DNA of 64,000 nucleotides from Haematobia irritans (lineage: Eukaryota > Arthropoda > Insecta > Diptera > Muscidae). Positions 1 to 10,612 of the stretch are shown here, piece after piece (position 1 is the stretch's first letter; each line of letters starts with the position of its first letter). Under the pieces are notes generated by a model. The model searched no databases and had not been told where the DNA came from. It worked only from the letters and a program-made list of their open reading frames with translations. The stretch spans positions 200,252,899 through 200,316,898 of the forward strand of contig NC_134397.1 of assembly GCF_050003625.1 (NCBI RefSeq), written 5' to 3'. Made by a program: the position numbers and the translations under genes.

Positions 1-370
1 GCTTGCTTTAATTTCACTTTTTGTTTTCTCACACACTCAACTCGTAAATATAATGGAAAGTGTGCGTGATACGATTGTAAGGAGTTGAACTAGAAGAATG
101 ACAGGAAAATTATCTAGGCAACTGCTTTTATGTGCCACTATAATCTCTGGATGCTGACTAAGACGAGTATGTGCATATTTCTAACAACATTCATCATTGG
201 CTTTGTAATAAAAGTGCAAGCAAAGACAAATGTCAGGATGATGTAGACATTCACAATGGCATTATGAACATCTCACGTAAATATCTGTAGCAAGATCTCA
301 TAAATATAATCGAATTCAGTGTTGCCAATGCAGTGGTAATTCTGCGTTATTGGCAAGAATATCTTAGATG
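1..370. other. unassigned AT-rich sequence
   Basis: No coding frame, RNA fold or repeat was recognised here. The stretch ends where a short MITE scrap and then an INE-1-like element begin. Confidence 0.4.
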
Positions 371-372
371 TC

Positions 373-410
373 GAGCAAAAAAAGGCGTTCCCAAAAAAGT
401 AGTGAACATT
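373..410 (+). repeat. 5' scrap of the CCCAGCAAA MITE
   Basis: GAGCAAAAAAAGGCG followed by a diverged AAAGTAGTGAA matches the first 40 bases of the MITE at 2712. It is cut off by the INE-1-like element starting at 411. It is short, so the assignment is tentative. Confidence 0.35.
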
Positions 411-1838
411 TTATTATACCCACCACCATAGAATGGTGACGGGGGTATAATAAGTTTGTCATTCCGTTTGTAACACATCGAAATATCGATTTCCGACTAT
501 ATAAAGTATATATATTCTTGATCAGGGAGAAATTCTAAGACGATATAACGATGTCCGTCTGTCCGTCTGTCTGTCTGTCTGTTGTAATCACGCTACAGTC
601 TTCAATAATGAAGCAATCGTGCTGAAATTTTGCACACACTCGTCTTTTGTCTGCAGGCAGGTCAAGTTTGAAGATGGGCTATATCGGTCCAGGTTTTGAT
701 ATAGTCCCCATATAAACCGACCTCCCGATTTGGGGTCTTGGGCTTATAGAAATCGAAGTTTTTATCCAATTTGCCTGAAATTTGAAATCTAGAGGTATTT
801 TATGACCATAAAGAGGTGTGCCAAAAATGGTGAGTATCGGTTCATGTTTTGGTATAGCCCCCATATAGACCGATCTCCCGGTTTTTCTTCTTGGGCTTAT
901 AGAAACCGCAGTTTTTATTCAATTTACCTGAAATTGGAAATCTAGAGGTATTGTAGGACCACAAATACGTGTGCCAAAAATTGTGAGTATCGATCCATGT
1001 TTTGGTATGGTCCCCATATAAAACGACCTCCCGACTTGGGGTTTTGGGCTTATAGAAACCGTAGTTTTTATCGAATTTGTCTGAAATTGGAAATCTAGAG
1101 GTATTTTAGGATCATAAAGAGGTGTGCCGAAAATGGTGGGTATCGGTCCATATGTTGGTATAGCCCCCATATAGACCGATTTCCCGATTTTACTTCTTGG
1201 GCTTCTAGAATCCGAAGTTTTTATCCTATTTGCCTGAAATTGGAAATCTAGAGGTATTATCGGGTCATAAAGAGGTGTGCCGAAAACGGTGAGTATCGGT
1301 CCATATTTTAGTATAGCCCCCATAAGAACGATCTCCCGATTTAACTCCTTGGGTTTCTAGAAACCGTAGTTTTTATCTGATTTGCCTGAAATTGTAAATA
1401 TTCTGGTATTTTAGGCTCACAAAAACGTGTATCGGATTAAGTTTTTGTCGGTCCATTAGGTAATGCCTTCATATAGACCGACTTCACTTCTTGAGGATGT
1501 AGAAGGCGCACAGATCATGAAAATTGCTTGAAACTCAATGTAAAATTTCCAGATTTTACTTCTACAGATTTAATATTTCAAATCAAGACGTTATTTTATA
1601 ATTTTCTTGCACACTTACAAGAGATGTTAATGATTCCTCTAAAACTCAAACAAAAATGGTCCTTATAAATCCAGAATCTGATATAGTCCTCATAGGTGAA
1701 ATCTTTAAATTTATCTTCGGGAAGTGCCCTCAAGTCCTCAAGCCCTCCTGAAATTTCAAAGGAAACCCTAATATTTGGTTCATGGTGGTGGGTATTTAAG
1801 ATTCGGCCCGGCCGAACTTAGTGCTGTATATACTTGTT
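411..1838 (-). mobile_element. INE-1/DINE-1-like Helentron-derived element, subfamily 1
   Basis: Read on the minus strand, the element starts at 1838 with a GTATATAC...CGGCC...CGAATCTTA head and ends near 411 with a GGGTATAATAA tail. Subterminal TACCC..CCACCAT and ATGGTG..GGGTATA are inverted to each other. The stretch at 490-600, with AAGTATATATATTCTTGATC and a GTCCGTCTGTCTG run, resembles Drosophila INE-1 as I remember it. The body holds 153-bp tandem units, anchored on CCCCATATA near 706, 859, 1012, 1165 and 1318. No transposase is present, so it is non-autonomous. The open frames at 679-864 and 919-1323 are a 51-codon echo of the units. Confidence 0.6.
703..1470 (-). repeat. 153-bp tandem units, subfamily 1
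   Basis: Five anchors are spaced 153, 153, 153 and 153 bp, and a sixth diverged unit follows about 150 bp on. Because 153 is 51 codons, one minus-strand frame stays open across units with a repeated MGAIPKYGPI-type peptide. Function as protein is unlikely, since copies elsewhere differ freely and contain stops. Confidence 0.7.
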
Positions 1839-3502
1839 TTTGTAATAAAATGTTCAATACCCCCCATATAAAAGGACCCCCAAATTTGGCTTGCGGGGAC
1901 TCTAATATAAGCAATTTTCATCCGATCCAGCTGAAATTTGGTACATGGTTTTAGCATATGATCTCTAACAACCATGCAAAAATTGCTCCACATCGGTCCA
2001 TAATTATATATAGCCCCCATATAAACCGATCCCCAGATTTGGCTTGCAGAGCCTCTAAGAGAAGCAAATTTCATCCGATCCGGCTGAAATTTGGTATATG
2101 GTGTTAGTATATGGTCTTTAATGACCATGCAAAAAATGGTCCACATCGGTCCATAATTATATATAGCCCCCATATAAACCTATCACCAGATTTGACATCC
2201 GGAGCCTCTTGGAAGACCAAAATTCTTAATATATGGCCTCATACATCCATGCAAAAATTGGTCGAAATGGGTCCATAATTATATATAGCCCCCATATAAA
2301 CCGATGCCCAGAGTTGACCTCCGCAGCCCCTTGGAAGAGCATTCATCCGATTCGGTTGAAATTTGGTAACAACCATGCAGGAATTGGTTCATATCAGTCC
2401 ATAATTATATATAGCCCCCATATAAACCGATCCCCAAATTTGACCTCTGGTGCCTTTTGGAGAAGCAAAATTCATTCGATCTGGTTGAAATTTGGTACGT
2501 GGTGGTAGTATATGATATTTAACAGCCATGCCAAAAGTGGTCCATATCAGTCCATAATCATATATAGCCCCCATATAAACCGATCCCGAGATTTGGTTTT
2601 GGAGCCTCTTGAAGGAGCAAATTTCATCCGAGTCAGTTGAAATTTGGTACATTGTGCTAGTATATGGCCGTTAACAACCATGGCTAACTAGGTCCATATC
2701 GGTCTATAGTTACCCAGCAAAAAAAGCGTCGCCAAGAAAGTAATGAAATTGTTCTGTTTGGATCCGGAAGTGGTGCAAAATTGACGCAGAAGCGATGAAT
2801 TTAACATGGGCTTGTCATAGGACGGAAGTCCTCCATTTTCTCAGCCGTTGCACTGAATTTGCATCACTTCTTTAGGTGTGATCCGAATTCAATGTTTTGA
2901 ACGTAAATTCAAAAATTCTGTGATATTTTGCCAAATATAGATTTTTTTTGGAATTTTTTATAATTTTTAATGGATTCTTACGCTTGTCGGAAACGTTGAC
3001 CTCAAATATTTTCAAAAATTCACAATTTTTTCAGATTGGAATTATCATTTTTTTCGACAAAATTTAAATGATTTGTACCTTTTTATGAATTTTTACTCTT
3101 TTTTAACCTATTTGAAGCAAAAAAAATTAAAATTACTCATTAAAAGTATGAAACAACCAAGTTATAAAAAATTGAATTAAAAGAACTTCCTGGTTAGTTA
3201 AAATAAAGAACATCATTCGAAGTGCATCTTCTGGAAGTGATCCCCAATCACACAAAAATTGGTCCATATCAAGTTCATAATTTTATATAGCCCCCATATA
3301 AACGACCCTCATAATTCAATTCTGGCTCTCTACCACGTATGGACTAACTCACAATTTAGAAAACGATGTTAAGAAGTTTTAAGATACCACAACCCAAGAA
3401 TTCGATTGTGGATGACAGTCTTTCGTAAAAGTTTCTACGCAATCCATGGTGGAGGGAACATAAGATTCGGTTTGGCCGAACTTACGGCCGTATATACTTG
3501 TT
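1839..3502 (-). mobile_element. INE-1-like element, subfamily 2, interrupted
   Basis: Units of subfamily 2 (CCCCCATATAAACCGATCCC) run from 1861 to about 2711, anchored at 1861, 2014, 2167, 2289, 2415 and 2568. The period is 153 bp, with two short units of 122 and 126 bp. A MITE interrupts at 2712-3250. Element sequence resumes and ends with the conserved head at about 3430-3502 (CCATGGTGGAGGG, then CGGCCGTATATACTTG). The tail is missing on the left where element 1 abuts it. Reverse orientation. Confidence 0.6.
2712..3250 (+). mobile_element. MITE A (CCCAGCAAA terminus), copy 1
   Basis: It begins with CCCAGCAAAAAAAGCGTCGC inside an INE-1-like unit and runs about 540 bp of AT-rich sequence with no coding capacity. 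Diagnostic blocks are GGATCCGGAAGTGGTGCAAA and TTTAGGTGTGATCCGAATTC. The same blocks recur in reverse at 7209-7679 and forward at 55617-56151. The right end here lacks the expected TTTGCTGGG, so this copy looks 3'-truncated. Confidence 0.65.
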
Positions 3503-4408
3503 TATTTTGAAGTATCTTTAAAGTTTGGATAACTTTGTTAATATATCACCAAAACAAAGAGAATGAAAATTTGATTAATGAGGTCTGTGTCCTAATTTTA
3601 ATTTTATAGAATATAGATATAAAGTTAGAAAGCTCCTTCAAAAATATGTATTTATTTTAAAGAAACAGTATCTTTGGCTCGGAATCAACACCAAAATCTT
3701 TAAAAAACCTTTTCAAAATCTTTGCATCAAAAAAAAAAGATTAATTGGCTGCAAATATGTATGCCTTCCATTACGTATCATGGTATTGATTTCGTGCCAG
3801 ATGTTGGATATCCTGCCTGCGAAGATGTTCCAGCTGATTGGAGAGAATCAATACATTGAAGAGAATGAATACAAAGAGATAGTGGGAGAATGAATATGTT
3901 CCAGTTTGCCTCGCCGGTTATGAAATACTTGATGCTTCCACACCACCAAAAGCTTAACTTGCAACCAAATATTTTAATCTTTCCTTAAGGAATTTGGCAT
4001 TGATTCCGAGCATAAGATGCGGATTCTTTACAATAAAGATATTATTTTTAAAGAACTATTTAAATAAAAATGTATGCTCTATAGAATTAAATTAAATCTA
4101 ATCTATCGAATTTTTTGTGTATAAGTAATTTAGTCAGTTAAAAAATCCATATTAAAACATACTTCAAACTTCAAAGAAAACAATTTTCTTAATATCAAAA
4201 AACATAAAAAAAAACTCTAAACCATATATGCTTTTTTGATCTTTGCTCAAAATATTCAATATCTCAGCTAATTTATTTTCTATAAACCAAAAGTATTTAT
4301 TTTTACTGTAAGGAAAATTTGCCTTATGGAGGGACGCTATTTTCGAAGGAAGATTCCTGTCCTAAATTTAAAAGCATAAATTATATTTTTATTTAAATTA
4401 TATTTTGC
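3503..4408. other. unassigned AT-rich sequence
   Basis: No convincing gene. Around 3760-3850 a plus-strand frame reads a short protein-like run (GIDFVPDVGYPACEDVPADW) and then meets stops. It could be a decayed coding scrap, but I do not recognise a family. Confidence 0.3.
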
Positions 4409-4735
4409 TCTTGCAACAAACTTGAGGTTATAATATTCCTTCTCTGCGTGCTGACGGTTTATCGTAAAGAAAAATCGGGAGCTGACGGTAATAAAATGAA
4501 ATGTTCACGAAAAATCAAAATAGTTTATTCACGGTTTCGTCCACAATCATGAACGGCTTTCGTTTTTCTTCCATGAAAAGTCTTAAAATTTTAATATTAG
4601 ACATTCTTATGGCAACCCTGTCAGTGGTGCAATAGGCTTAGGCGACTCATACTGGTGTATTTGGACCCCAAACTGTGCACTAATTTATTTTCGATTTTTG
4701 ATTTTAGTTTTGGATTCCTATTAAAGTAATTCCGC
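4409..4735 (+). repeat. dispersed repeat E, copy 1
   Basis: An AT-rich repeat of about 320 bp with marker blocks CATGAACGGCTTTCG and TTAGACATTCTTATGGCAAC, ending TTTGGATTCCTATTAAAGTA. Further copies are at 10404-10612, 10697-10946 and, diverged, 44640-44845. No coding frame is conserved. Confidence 0.55.
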
Positions 4736-4929
4736 ATGACTAGTAATAAAAATGAATATTTTGAATGACAAAAATCCCTTAAAGAACATTCTTTTAAATA
4801 AAATTTATTTATTTTAAAGAAAATTTTATTTCAAATTGCGTGTCCTAAAATATATGTTCCACAATCTTCCATATACTTTTTTCAGTGTACAATGCGTAAA
4901 CCAGAATAGGAAACCAGCGCCCAATATTC

Positions 4930-5331
4930 TATCGCAAGCACGGTTGCGATAGAATATTTCTTATGGAAATAAAATTTAACAAAAATTTTCTATAGAAATA
5001 AAATTTTGACAACATTTATATTTTTTATATATATTTGTGTAAAAATTTCTTAAAATTTAGGTAGAAAACAACTTTTTGCAAAAATTTCTATAATAATAAA
5101 ATTTCGAAATATTTTGTATAGAAAAAAAATTTTACATAATATTATTTATAGATATCAAATTTTGTATAAGTGGTCTATAAAAATTGTCTATACAATTTTG
5201 CAAACATTTTCTATAGATATATGTTAAATGTTTATGGAAATAAAATTGTGCAAATTTTTTAGGGAAATGAAATATTGCAAGCATTTTCTATAGGAATAAT
5301 ATTTTTCAAAAATTTTTCTATAGAAATAAAA
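4930..5331 (+). repeat. 29-bp CTATAGAAATAAAA array, degenerate block
   Basis: Irregular copies of TTTTCTATAGAAATAAAA with varied linkers. It ends at the split MITE A copy beginning at 5332. Units are too diverged for a clean count. Confidence 0.6.
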
Positions 5332-6640
5332 AAATTTGGAAGTTCTTCCAAGGGCACAACTTTAAAGGCGCTTCCAGAAGATGCACTCCCAATGATGTTC
5401 TTTATTTTAAATACCCACACTGTTAGAAAAATATGTTTTTCATATGTTCCGATATAAACAAAATGTGTTTCGGGCACAATTTTAAAACACAATATATTTA
5501 AGTGCAAACATGTAATGTTCCTAAACTAACACTAAATGTTTGGGACATCTATGTTAATATGTTAGAATATATTATGTTTGTGGCATGAATGTTTCATAAA
5601 AATCATATGTGTGAATGCAAACATATATAAATTTACAAATTTCGACTAAACATACATATGTTGTGATATTTTATTCAAAGCGACAGAGAGAGTATAGAGA
5701 TGGAAACCGGGAGAGTTGACGAAAGATATCAACATAACACAGCGAAAGAATCAAAAGAGAACAATTTCTGTGAAACCGCTTGTATGTTGTTTCGGAAAAC
5801 TGTTTTATGATAAGGTCAAAAATTTGATATGCTTAAGTCTAAATATTATTTAATTTGAATAAAGAGAATAGACATTCGGAACCAAGAGAATAGATATTTG
5901 AAAAACAAACAGCATATGTTTTCGCCTTGAGAGCAGCATTTTATGTATGTGTGGACATGTGTTTTGTTTATCATTTTGGCATTATGGGCACAATTTTTTT
6001 TCTTGGTTCATTAAAAGAAATCAGGGGTCTTCATAAAAATAACGAAAGGGCACTATACTCTTTTTAGAGTGGGACAGTAAAATGAAATAAGGAGGAAATA
6101 GTGAAAAATTACACAGTAAAATGTATAAAAACAAAGTTTAGTTCCTCTTTATTAATAAGTAGTCCACGAGGAGTTGACGGACACCTTCAAATATAAAAGC
6201 GGGCATTAAATTCGAGTTTTGCAGCTAAAACAATTTAAAAAGTTTATTTTCTTTAAAATGAATTATTAAAGAAAAATAAAAGGCATTTTAGAGCGACGGT
6301 GTTAAATGCTAGTAAAAAACTGTTCACGCCTAACTAAATTTATGTTTATATTATAAAATTATTTATGTATGTTTATATTCGACTCCACGTTCTTCTTTTG
6401 TTAGAGTTTTTGAATTCCTTCCAAATTTTAAAGTTTTGTACCAAAAACAGTTTTTTGTTACAAAATTGTTATTTTTCCAATAAAAAATAATATTTTATCC
6501 AAAAATCAGTCAATTTCGTTTATATCAAGCACTGTTACTGACTATAAGTCTTTAATAACACACATTTCGAAGTTTCATTTAAAAAAATTTTATATAGTAT
6601 AAATATAAATGTGTAAATTAAAAAACAAAAAAAATGTTCT

Positions 6641-6710
6641 GTCGGAGCAGGGATTGAACCCACGACCCTTTGTATGCAAGGCAGACATGCTAACCACTGC
6701 ACCACGTGGC
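6641..6710 (-). repeat. tRNA-like module A (SINE-type head)
   Basis: On the minus strand an A-box-like TGGTGCAGTGGTTAGCATG is followed about 30 bp later by a B-box GGTTCAATCC. This matches the internal pol III promoter layout of tRNAs and tRNA-derived SINEs. The same head begins the SINEs at 26770-27093 and 53191-53527. Arms pair poorly, so it is not called a functional tRNA. Confidence 0.6.
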
Positions 6711-6826
6711 AAACAAATGTATGTTTCTGTTAAATAATGTTATGTTTGCATGGGCTCGTGGGCGCTGCAAACTATGCTATATAAATGTAACTTAAAACGT
6801 TAATTATCTACTGGTGACTATAACAG

Positions 6827-6898
6827 CGACGTAGCCCAGTGGATAGTGTGTTGGCTTACAAACTGTATGGTCCTCGGTTCGATTCTCCGTGCAGGCGA
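6827..6898 (+). repeat. tRNA-like module B
   Basis: Plus-strand GTAGCCCAGTGGATAGTGTG (A-box region) and GGTTCGATTCT (B-box, 6876-6886), with CTTACAA where an anticodon loop would fall. It lies head-to-head with module A, the 5' ends about 115 bp apart. A diverged copy is at 24725-24793. Probably tRNA-derived and not a working gene. Confidence 0.6.
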
Positions 6899-7682
6899 AA
6901 GGTAAAATTTAAAAAAATTATAAAAGTGAATAATTTCTTAAACATTATTTGTATTACAGAAAAAGGTGCCAATAACTAAAAAATTTCGTGGAAGTGAAAA
7001 TTACGAGTATGTTAGGGAATGAGCACAATCGTGTTTGGGAAAAACTCTTCCAAGCATATAATATTTTTGGCTCAAAATGCTTCCAAACATATAATATGTT
7101 CACATAAAACAAACATATTAATGTTTCGGCAGTATGCAATAATATATGTGCTTCCTGCAAAATATGTTTGGAACATATGTTAAAGAAGCGATTTTTTTTG
7201 AGGGTGCAAGAAGTTCTTTTCATTAAATTTTTTATAAATTGGTTTTTTCATACTTTTAATGGGTAATTTTAACTTTTTTTGTTCCTTACTCTGGTTAAAA
7301 ACAGAGTAAGAATTCATAAAATGGTACAAATCATTTAAATTTTGTCGAAACACATGCTAAATCCAATCTGAAATTTTAAAATATTTATTTGAGGTCAAAC
7401 GTTCCAGACAAGCGTTAGTATCCATTAAAAATTATAAAAAATTATAAAAATTATTTATTTGGAAAAATATCACAGAATTTTTTAATTTATATCCAAAACA
7501 TTGAATTCGGATCACACCTAAAGAAGTGATGCAAATTCAGTCAACGGCTGTTGAAATGGAGAACTTCCGTCGTATGACAAGCCCATGATCAATTCATCGC
7601 ATCTGCGTCAATTTTGCACCACTTCCGGATCCAAAAAGAACATTTTCCTTACTTTTTTGGCGACTTTTTTTTGCTTGGATAT

Positions 7683-8945
7683 AATAAAATTTTTTTATAC
7701 ACATTTTTGTGTGTTTGTGGTAAAATTGTCTTACAATTTTTGGTAGAAAATAAAATTTATCAAAAATTTACTATAATAATAAAATTTGGCGAAAATTTTC
7801 TATAGAAATAAAATTTTGCAAAAATTTTCTATAGAAATGACATTTTAACAAAATTTTCTATTGAACTAATATTTTGTAAACATTTTCTATAGAAATAAAA
7901 TTTTGCAAAAATTTTCTATAGAAATAAAATTTTGGAAAAATTGTCTATAGAAATAAAATGTAGCAAAAATTTTCTATAGAAATATAATTTTGCAAGATTT
8001 TTCTATAGAAATAAAAATTTGCAAACATTTCCTATAGAAATAAAATTTTGCAAAAATTTTCTATAGAACTAATATTTTGCAAAAAAATTTTATAGAAATA
8101 CATTTTCTATAAAATTTTTGGTAGAAAATGAAATTTATCAAAAATTTACTATAATAATAAAATTTGGCGAAAAATTTCTGTAGAAATAAAATTTTGCAAA
8201 AATTTTCTATAGAAATAGCATTTTAACAAAATTTTCTATTGAACTAATATTTTGTAAACATTTTCTATAGAAATACAATTTTGCAAAAATTTTCTATAGA
8301 AGCAAAATTTTGGAAAAATTGTCTATAGAAATAAAATGTAGCAAAAATATTCTATAGAAATATAATTTTGCAAGATTTTCCTATAGAAATAAAAATTTGC
8401 AAAAATTTTCTACAGAAATACAATTTTGCAAAAATTTTCTTTAAAATTAAAATTTTACAAAAATTTTCTTTAGAAATAAAATTTGGACAACATTTTCTGT
8501 AGAAATAATATATTTGTGATTTGTGGTAAAATTTTCTTCAAATTTTGGTAGAAAATAAAATTTCTAAAAAATAAAATTCTATAGAAATTAAATTTTTACA
8601 AAACTTTTCTATAGTAATAAAATTGTGACAAAAATTTCTATAGAAATAAAATGTTTATGTTTACCGTTTGGTAGATTGGTTGAATTTTTGATATTTTGGT
8701 AGCTTTTGAAAATTATCCCTGTCCACAGAAGAGATACATCAATTTTCTATAGAAATAAATTTTTGACAAAAATTTTCTATAGCAATAATATTTTGTAATA
8801 ATTTTCTATAGAAATAATATAATATGAAATTTTTTATAAAAATAAAATTTTGCAAACATTTTCTTTAGAAATAAAATTTGGATAACATTTTCTATAGAAA
8901 TAATATTTTTGTCAGTTGTGGTAAAATTTTCTTCAAATTTTGATA
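7683..8945 (+). repeat. 29-bp array, TTTTGC variant
   Basis: Tandem units of the form TTTTGCAAAAATTTTCTATAG plus AAATAAAA. The segment near 7731-8020 is repeated at about 8110-8400 with the same variants, so a block of roughly 380 bp was duplicated. A linker at 8662-8740 (GTTTGGTAGATTGG) matches the array head sequence seen at 17570 and 22700. Confidence 0.7.
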
Positions 8946-10206
8946 GATTATTTTTGGCACAAATGCAACCGTGATCCCATGCCCGAATAGCCTAGTATAT
9001 GATTCACTTACCTTCACTTAAGACACGCTTGTTATCAATTTTAAAATCGCTACAACGTCACCACCTAGCCATTGTTTTTTCTTTTCTTCCACTGGACCGC
9101 ATTTGTTTGTTCGATTATTGTTGCCGTTTATTTGATCGGTTCACGTAAAATGATTTTTCTAGGTCAGTGTGAAAGATATGGATGGACCAAAGGAGTGGGG
9201 CCAATTCGAAACGCTTTTAGTTTCTTTTCCTTCAGAGAAATGAGAGAAATAATAAAAACAATTATTACGGGGAACACACTCACACACAAATAGACCAAAA
9301 CACTATCAGACTTAACATTTATATCGGCAAAAACCAAACGGATAAAAGCATAAAGCACGTACGCGTATATCATCTCACCCCATCGGAATGGCGAACTTAA
9401 AAGAATCGAAGACAAAACAAAAACATGTCACTTCACTTCCCAGCATCCGTTAAGACAAAAGTGCCAACATGAGCTGCAAATGAGATCTTAACATGACCAC
9501 ATCATATACCAGCTGCCACACGTATATACCTACTGGAACGTCCAAACGACCGGCCATCAACAACTGACCCACCACACCACAACACCGGTAGTAATAAGAG
9601 CGGGATTGATGGCTTCGACTATCCAGCCTGTTTACTATAATGACTATGTTGTTAACTAGTACATGTGGACGACGAGCCAAGGAGATATTCACTTCACAAA
9701 TCACTGGTCATCATTTCTTCCATTCCATTTCATTTGACCGCAAATCGTTGGCTTGCCTCTATTAACAAGTTTACAGTTTGTCAGTCATGGAAGGCTAATG
9801 TTCACATCTCTTCATTCACAATGGCATTATGACATGCCACCATAACAAAATTATTTAAATTAGCCGATGACTATAGGTTGTGTAAATTTTCCATTGGATT
9901 TGCTTGAATTCCTCTATGTTAACTATTAACATTTAGAACTCATGCGTTTATCAATTTGAGATACCCATACTCTTCTTCTTCTTCTTCTTCTTCTTAAGTT
10001 TTCCATTGTCATCCCCATGCGAGAAGATGTTTCATATTTTTCCAAGCGAAAGTTTTATTGAGGAGACAGTTTTTTTTTGTATTAGTTTTTATGCCCAGCA
10101 CCATTGGATGGAGTATGTAATAAGTTTGCCATGCCATTTTTAATCTATTGAAATGAGGGTTGCCTTTTATTTTTCGGGATTGGGCAACCCTAGTGTTGCA
10201 GTCAGC
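8946..10206. other. unassigned, relatively mixed-composition sequence
   Basis: Less AT-rich than its flanks. No frame longer than about 85 codons and no family recognised. A (CTT)n microsatellite lies at 9970-9995. It may be older unique intergenic DNA. Confidence 0.4.
9970..9995 (+). repeat. (CTT)n microsatellite
   Basis: About eight to nine CTT/TTC repeats directly visible. Confidence 0.9.
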
Positions 10207-10403
10207 CAACTCACCCAAAGAAATAATACACGCAGAGAATGTGATCACCCTAAACATATTTCAAGAACAAAATGTTATTTTTGGACGGTGGAATATGGAA
10301 CAAGAAAACAACGTTTTTTGCGACAAACATGTTATTTGGTCATCATCCAAAAATAACAGTTTTCCCTTGCAACAAATTTGAGGTGATCATGTTCCTTCTC
10401 TAC
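10207..10403. mobile_element. MITE F with about 20-bp terminal inverted repeats
   Basis: Left end ACGCAGAGAATGTGATCACC, right end GGTGATCATGTTCCTTCTCT followed by ACGTG; the two are near-complementary. An inner hairpin pairs GTTATTTTTGGA (10272) with TCCAAAAATAAC (10345). A related right end lies near 59178-59215. Non-coding. Confidence 0.55.
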
Positions 10404-10612
10404 GTGCTGATAGCTTTATCGCAAAGCAAAACCGTGAGCTGACGGTAACAAAATGGAAACGTTCACAAAAAATCAAAATGGTTTATTCACGGATTCGTCC
10501 ACGGATGTCCATAATCATGAACGGCTTTCGGTTTTCTTTCATGAAAAGTTTTAAAATTTTAATATTAGACATTCTTATGGCAACTCTATCGGTTGTACAA
10601 TAGGCTTAGGCT
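10404..10612 (+). repeat. dispersed repeat E, copy 2
   Basis: Carries GTTCACAAAAAATCAAAATG and CATGAACGGCTTTCGG as in the 4.4-kb copy. It breaks into a 29-bp array at 10613 and is followed by a second partial copy at 10697. The break implies a local tandem duplication that included about 90 bp of array. Confidence 0.55.

Larger units (their letters stand above)
6385..7030 (-). mobile_element. element D-related core with two tRNA-like modules
   Basis: Reverse homologue of 24391-25319. Shared blocks include CTTTTGTTAGAGTTTTTGAA at 6391-6410 and TTTCGTTTATATCAAGCACT at 6513-6532, followed by the two tRNA-like modules. The outer boundaries and terminal repeats of D are not clear here, so the ends are approximate. 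Confidence 0.5.
5419..7208 (+). mobile_element. AACATATGTT-rich element C, copy 1
   Basis: Left end ACCCACACTGTTAGAAAAA, right end TTTTTTTGAGGGTGC. The body is rich in AACATAT/ATATGTT words. A shorter reverse copy lies at 16649-17162 and a fragment at 15004-15150. The copy here contains extra internal sequence, about 6385-7030, homologous to element D at 24391-25319 in reverse. It is therefore either a nested insertion or a composite. No transposase seen. Confidence 0.5.
5332..7679 (-). mobile_element. MITE A copy 2, split by an insertion
   Basis: The minus-strand MITE starts near 7679 (GGCGAC then a T-run and GCTTGG), runs to about 7209, and resumes at 5417 to 5332. Alignment to copies 1 and 3 shows the two halves are contiguous in the uninterrupted element. 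About 1.8 kb of another element therefore sits between AAGAAGTTC and TTCTTTATTTTAA. Confidence 0.6.

Noticed and set aside
3756..3850. Short protein-like run GIDFVPDVGYPACEDVPADW
   Set aside because: It ends in stops after about 30 codons with no family resemblance. Recorded as a possible scrap only.
9072..9704. Short frames at 9.1-9.7 kb, one with a hydrophobic start
   Set aside because: No homology recognised and no splice or start context that stands out. Length is within chance for this composition.
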